Positions 4,183-5,195 of a stretch of DNA of 5,195 bases are shown here, one piece after another. Location of the stretch: the NCBI GenBank assembly GCA_902766815.1, contig CACXEZ010000047.1, positions 1 through 5,195 on the forward strand. The letters are read 5' to 3'. The position numbers and the translations under genes are program-made. Origin of the DNA: an uncultured Erysipelotrichaceae bacterium. GTDB taxonomy: Bacteria > Bacillota_I > Bacilli_A > RF39 > UBA660. The number at the start of each line of letters is the position of its first letter. Positions within the stretch are counted from its first letter, which is position 1. The notes below the pieces were generated by a model. It was not told the origin of the DNA. It worked only from the letters and a program-made list of their open reading frames with translations, and made no database searches.

Positions 4183-4211
4183 ATTATACTATAATTATAA
4201 AAATAAATCAA
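4183..4211 (-). promoter_or_regulatory. Promoter of the 4160-3677 unit
   Basis: On the - strand TTGATT (4206-4211), 17 bases and TATAAT (4183-4188) are followed by AATAATGTAAGGAGATGAGG. From AAAATAGTTGATTTAT through the ribosome binding site it is nearly the same as the promoter at 1445-1473. It stands back-to-back with the + strand promoter at 4257-4285. Confidence 0.85.
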
Positions 4212-4256
4212 CTATTTTTATGAAATTTTTAAAAAAATATTTTTTTCATTTTTTGC

Positions 4257-4285
4257 TTGACAAAACTGCAAGAGCATGGTATAAT
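4257..4285 (+). promoter_or_regulatory. Perfect-consensus + strand promoter for an antisense RNA
   Basis: TTGACA (4257-4262), exactly 17 bases and TATAAT (4280-4285) match the sigma-70/A consensus at all twelve positions. The expected start (about 4292) is two bases before hairpin H4. No + strand gene follows. The transcript would run antisense into the 3' end of the RNA behind the 4550-4954 gene. It may stop at the hairpin 4339-4367 (about 75 nt) or at 4526-4556 (about 265 nt). Confidence 0.8.
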
Positions 4286-4293
4286 GGTAAAAT

Positions 4294-4320
4294 CGTTGCG
4301 TTTGAGTCGCAAACGCAACG
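4294..4320. repeat. Intergenic GC hairpin element, copy H4
   Basis: CGTTGCGTTTG (4294-4304) pairs perfectly with CAAACGCAACG (4310-4320) around AGTCG. It is preceded by GGTAAAAT, as is H2, and followed by TCAAAAAGTGTAAAATAAAA, which matches the flank of H3 minus the CTG. It would form the extreme 5' end of the + strand RNA from 4257-4285. Confidence 0.75.
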
Positions 4321-4325
4321 TCAAA

Positions 4326-4367
4326 AAGTGTAAAATAAAAAACTTTACACTTGGAATGTAAAGTTTT
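4326..4367 (-). terminator. Intrinsic terminator at the end of the 4550-4954 unit
   Basis: On the - strand AAAACTTTACA (4357-4367) pairs with TGTAAAGTTTT (4339-4349) around the seven-base loop TTCCAAG, followed by TTATTTTAC. The loop is fully complementary to a loop upstream in the same RNA (4478-4484). On the + strand only TTTTCTC follows, so termination there would be weaker. Confidence 0.8.
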
Positions 4368-4549
4368 CTCCCGCTTTATCGAAGGGTGTTTCAATCGTCC
4401 ACCGCTAGTTACCCACGTTCACTAGAGAACCTTCATCACTTCTTTTATATCCCTGACCTCTTGAGGATAGTAGGTTATTCCAAGCCCTACCGAGAGTAAG
4501 CAAGAAAGAGGAATTGTTTACTCTCGGTAAGGTTTGACCTTACCTTATC
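4338..4549 (-). ncRNA. Structured 3' RNA with predicted kissing loops, family not recognised
   Basis: Behind the winged-helix gene, about 200 bases lack a reading frame but fold densely. In + coordinates: 4526-4532/4538-4544 (7 bp), 4485-4499/4518-4532 (15 bp, one G-U on the - strand), 4470-4474/4486-4490 (5 bp), 4448-4452/4465-4469 (5 bp plus U-G), 4380-4385/4430-4435 (6 bp including G-U) enclosing 4405-4409/4421-4425 and 4386-4388/4400-4402, and the terminator hairpin 4339-4367. Three non-Watson-Crick pairs are G-U on the - strand but C-A on the + strand, favouring a - strand RNA. The terminator loop (TTCCAAG) complements the loop at 4478-4484, and the loops at 4457-4462 and 4506-4511 (6 nt) also complement each other. 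It is not a tRNA, tmRNA, group I/II intron core or T-box by motif. It could be a 3'-UTR-derived regulatory RNA, a decoy, or part of a replication control system. Confidence 0.6.
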
Positions 4550-4556
4550 TTATTTT
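4526..4556 (+). terminator. Possible + strand terminator of the antisense transcript
   Basis: On the + strand GGTAAGG (4526-4532) pairs with CCTTACC (4538-4544) around TTTGA and is followed by the T-rich TTATCTTATTTT. GGTAAGG can instead pair upstream as part of the 15-bp helix from 4485, an attenuator-like choice. The tail is interrupted by A and C, so efficiency is uncertain. Confidence 0.4.
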
Positions 4557-4954
4557 GCAAGTGAGTAATAAGAGTTTTTCTTATCTTTTACATTAATAAT
4601 TTTTTTATCTGCTAATAATGTTTTAAAGATAGAAGTTATTTTTGAATTAGATAAGACTTTGTCATTATCTTTACCATAAGTATAATTTTGAATAATATCG
4701 CTAGATTTCATTAATTCAGTAATAGTATATTGAGATTTTCCAGTTGCTTCAAATTTTTCCATTTCTTCTAATAACATATCTGCAATTTCTTGAGTTTCCT
4801 CATTATTAGAACTTTTTGAACTAGCATTTTTCTTATCAAGTAATTCTAACTCGTGTTCTAAGTACTCTCTATACATTGGTGTTTCTTGAATTAAATCCTC
4901 TCTTAGTAATTCATTGATTACCTCTCTTTTAGTAATTTTTTTTGTTTCAGCCAT
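4550..4954 (-). CDS. Winged-helix-like DNA-binding protein, paralogue of 2827-3222
   Basis: The protein has 134 residues from the ATG at 4954. The longer frame begins at a GTG at 4963 that touches the AAGGAGA site (4964-4970) and so is too close; ATG at 4954 is correctly spaced by 10 bases. Layout: ITKREVINELL (7-17), YLEHELELLDKKN (31-43), a Ser/Asn linker (44-52), then the C-terminal domain with a helix (53-70), YTITELM (76-82), KVLSNSKITSIFKTL (99-113) and a wing with IINVKDKKNSYYSL (119-132). The last part is nearly the same as in the 131-residue paralogue at 2827-3222, and the N-terminal EHELELLDKK matches its THELEMLDKK. This is a phage-associated family of Bacillota as far as I recall, with DNA binding inferred from the fold. 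The gene has a promoter at 5021-5049, a 5' hairpin and the structured RNA as its 3' end. Confidence 0.85.
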   Translation of the reverse strand: MAETKKITKREVINELLREDLIQETPMYREYLEHELELLDKKNASSKSSNNEETQEIADMLLEEMEKFEATGKSQYTITELMKSSDIIQNYTYGKDNDKVLSNSKITSIFKTLLADKKIINVKDKKNSYYSLAK

Positions 4955-4989
4955 ATTAATCACTCTCCTTATCTTTTTTTGACTGATTT

Positions 4990-5014
4990 GTAAATAAGTT
5001 CTTTTCTTATTTAC
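4990..5014 (-). promoter_or_regulatory. 5'-terminal hairpin in the leader of the 4550-4954 gene
   Basis: GTAAATAAG and CTTATTTAC pair perfectly (9 bp) around seven bases. The 5' edge on the - strand (5014) falls at the expected transcription start of the promoter 5021-5049, so the mRNA would begin with this hairpin. It lies 20 bases before the ribosome binding site. It may stabilise the mRNA or bind the gene's own product. Confidence 0.5.
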
Positions 5015-5020
5015 ATATTT

Positions 5021-5049
5021 ATTATATCATAACTAATTTATTAAGTCAA
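5021..5049 (-). promoter_or_regulatory. Promoter of the 4550-4954 gene
   Basis: On the - strand TTGACT (5044-5049), 17 bases and TATAAT (5021-5026). Its -35 lies between the arms of an 11-bp inverted repeat, CATAACTAATT (5028-5038) and AATTAGTTATG (5077-5087). This may be an operator pair, or fold in transcripts from the upstream promoter. Confidence 0.85.
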
Positions 5050-5114
5050 TAGTTTTTTTATTTTTTTAACTTTTTTAATTAGTTATGTTATAATCATTTC
5101 TTATTTACATTATT

Positions 5115-5143
5115 ATTATAGCATTTTATTTAATTCTTGTCAA
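5115..5143 (-). promoter_or_regulatory. Second, upstream promoter; duplicate of 5021-5049
   Basis: On the - strand TTGACA (5138-5143), 17 bases and TATAAT (5115-5120) match the consensus fully. The -35 lies inside the last codons of the upstream gene. Its leader ATGTAAATAAGAAA repeats the leader of the downstream promoter 94 bases away, but only a four-codon frame without a ribosome binding site follows. It looks like a duplicated gene start whose gene was lost. Confidence 0.75.
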
Positions 5144-5195
5144 TAGTTTTTATTAATCTTTTTTTAATTTCTATAAAATCTTTTTCAGTTAAATG
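5130..5195 (-). CDS. C-terminal end of a further - strand gene, product unknown
   Basis: From the window edge the - strand reads HLTEKDFIEIKKRLIKTIDKN and then TAA at 5130-5132. The composition, with an amphipathic helix, looks like a true protein end. The frame is also open across the -35 box of the promoter at 5115-5143. Twenty-one residues give no family. Confidence 0.45.
   Translation of the reverse strand, partial: HLTEKDFIEIKKRLIKTIDKN

Noticed and set aside
4376..4420. T-box or tRNA-like element (GTGGGTAACTAGCGGTGG and TTCAATC)
   Set aside because: The T-box bulge sequence and a downstream gene are missing, and the TTCAATC loop has no five-base T-arm stem or partner D and anticodon arms.
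4376..4440. Hammerhead-like core (TGATGA, then CGATAA, - strand) in the structured RNA
   Set aside because: The conserved C before UGAUGA is a G and the second core strand is CGAUAA, not GAAA after stem II. The base pairs needed for catalysis are absent.
4550..4963. GTG start at 4963 for the second winged-helix gene
   Set aside because: The GTG directly abuts the AAGGAGA ribosome binding site, leaving no spacing. The ATG at 4954 is correctly spaced and gives the family-like MAETKKITKRE start.

Overview
The window is strongly A+T-rich. It uses near-consensus sigma-70/sigma-A promoters (TTGACA-17-TATAAT types), AAGGAG-type ribosome binding sites and short intrinsic terminators. This fits a low-GC Bacillota host, with Fusobacteriota as an alternative, and a mobile replicon such as a phage, prophage or plasmid rather than core chromosome. 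No housekeeping gene is present. Every complete gene is small, most are of unknown function, and most sit in units with their own promoter and terminator. That is the layout of phage 'moron' or accessory cassettes. This assignment is inference; no structural, integrase or replication gene lies in the window.

Layout. The last 14 codons of a + strand gene (1-45) end at a strong terminator (57-95). All complete genes read on the - strand. Taken in window order (the - strand reads right to left): (i) a unit with a two-helix membrane protein (522-974), a start-less gene remnant (977-1108) and a small acidic protein (1104-1421), from a promoter at 1445-1473; (ii) an HEVGH zinc-peptidase-like protein (1489-1965), promoter 1995-2023; (iii) a Lys/Glu-rich phage-type protein (2279-2716), promoter 2739-2767; (iv) a winged-helix-like protein (2827-3222) behind three tandem promoter copies, with a 12-codon ORF between them; (v) a two-gene unit (3677-3961 and 3963-4160), promoter 4183-4211; (vi) a second winged-helix-like paralogue (4550-4954), followed by a roughly 200-nt highly structured 3' RNA that ends at a terminator; (vii) a tandem promoter duplication and the C-terminal 21 codons of another gene (5130-5195).

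The intergenic regions are the most interesting part. Four of them carry a GC-rich hairpin of constant length (27-28 nt) starting and ending in CG. Their stems differ, but the flanks are similar (AAAAT on one side, CTGTCAA-like on the other). Three of the four lie beside copies of the palindrome TTTACATGTAAA. Two of the four sit exactly at the expected start site of a near-perfect + strand promoter (TTGACA-17-TATAAT at 4257-4285; TTGACA-17-TACTAT at 2068-2096). That promoter is back-to-back with a gene promoter and points into the terminator of the convergent gene, so short antisense RNAs are predicted. The RNA at about 4338-4549 shows two loop-loop complementarities and two mutually exclusive pairing states. 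I do not recognise it as a known family.

Working picture (inference): an array of independently expressed accessory genes, built partly by duplication of promoter-leader cassettes. It has a shared palindromic operator, bidirectional terminators and cis-antisense RNAs, and one ornate RNA that may be a genuinely undescribed element.
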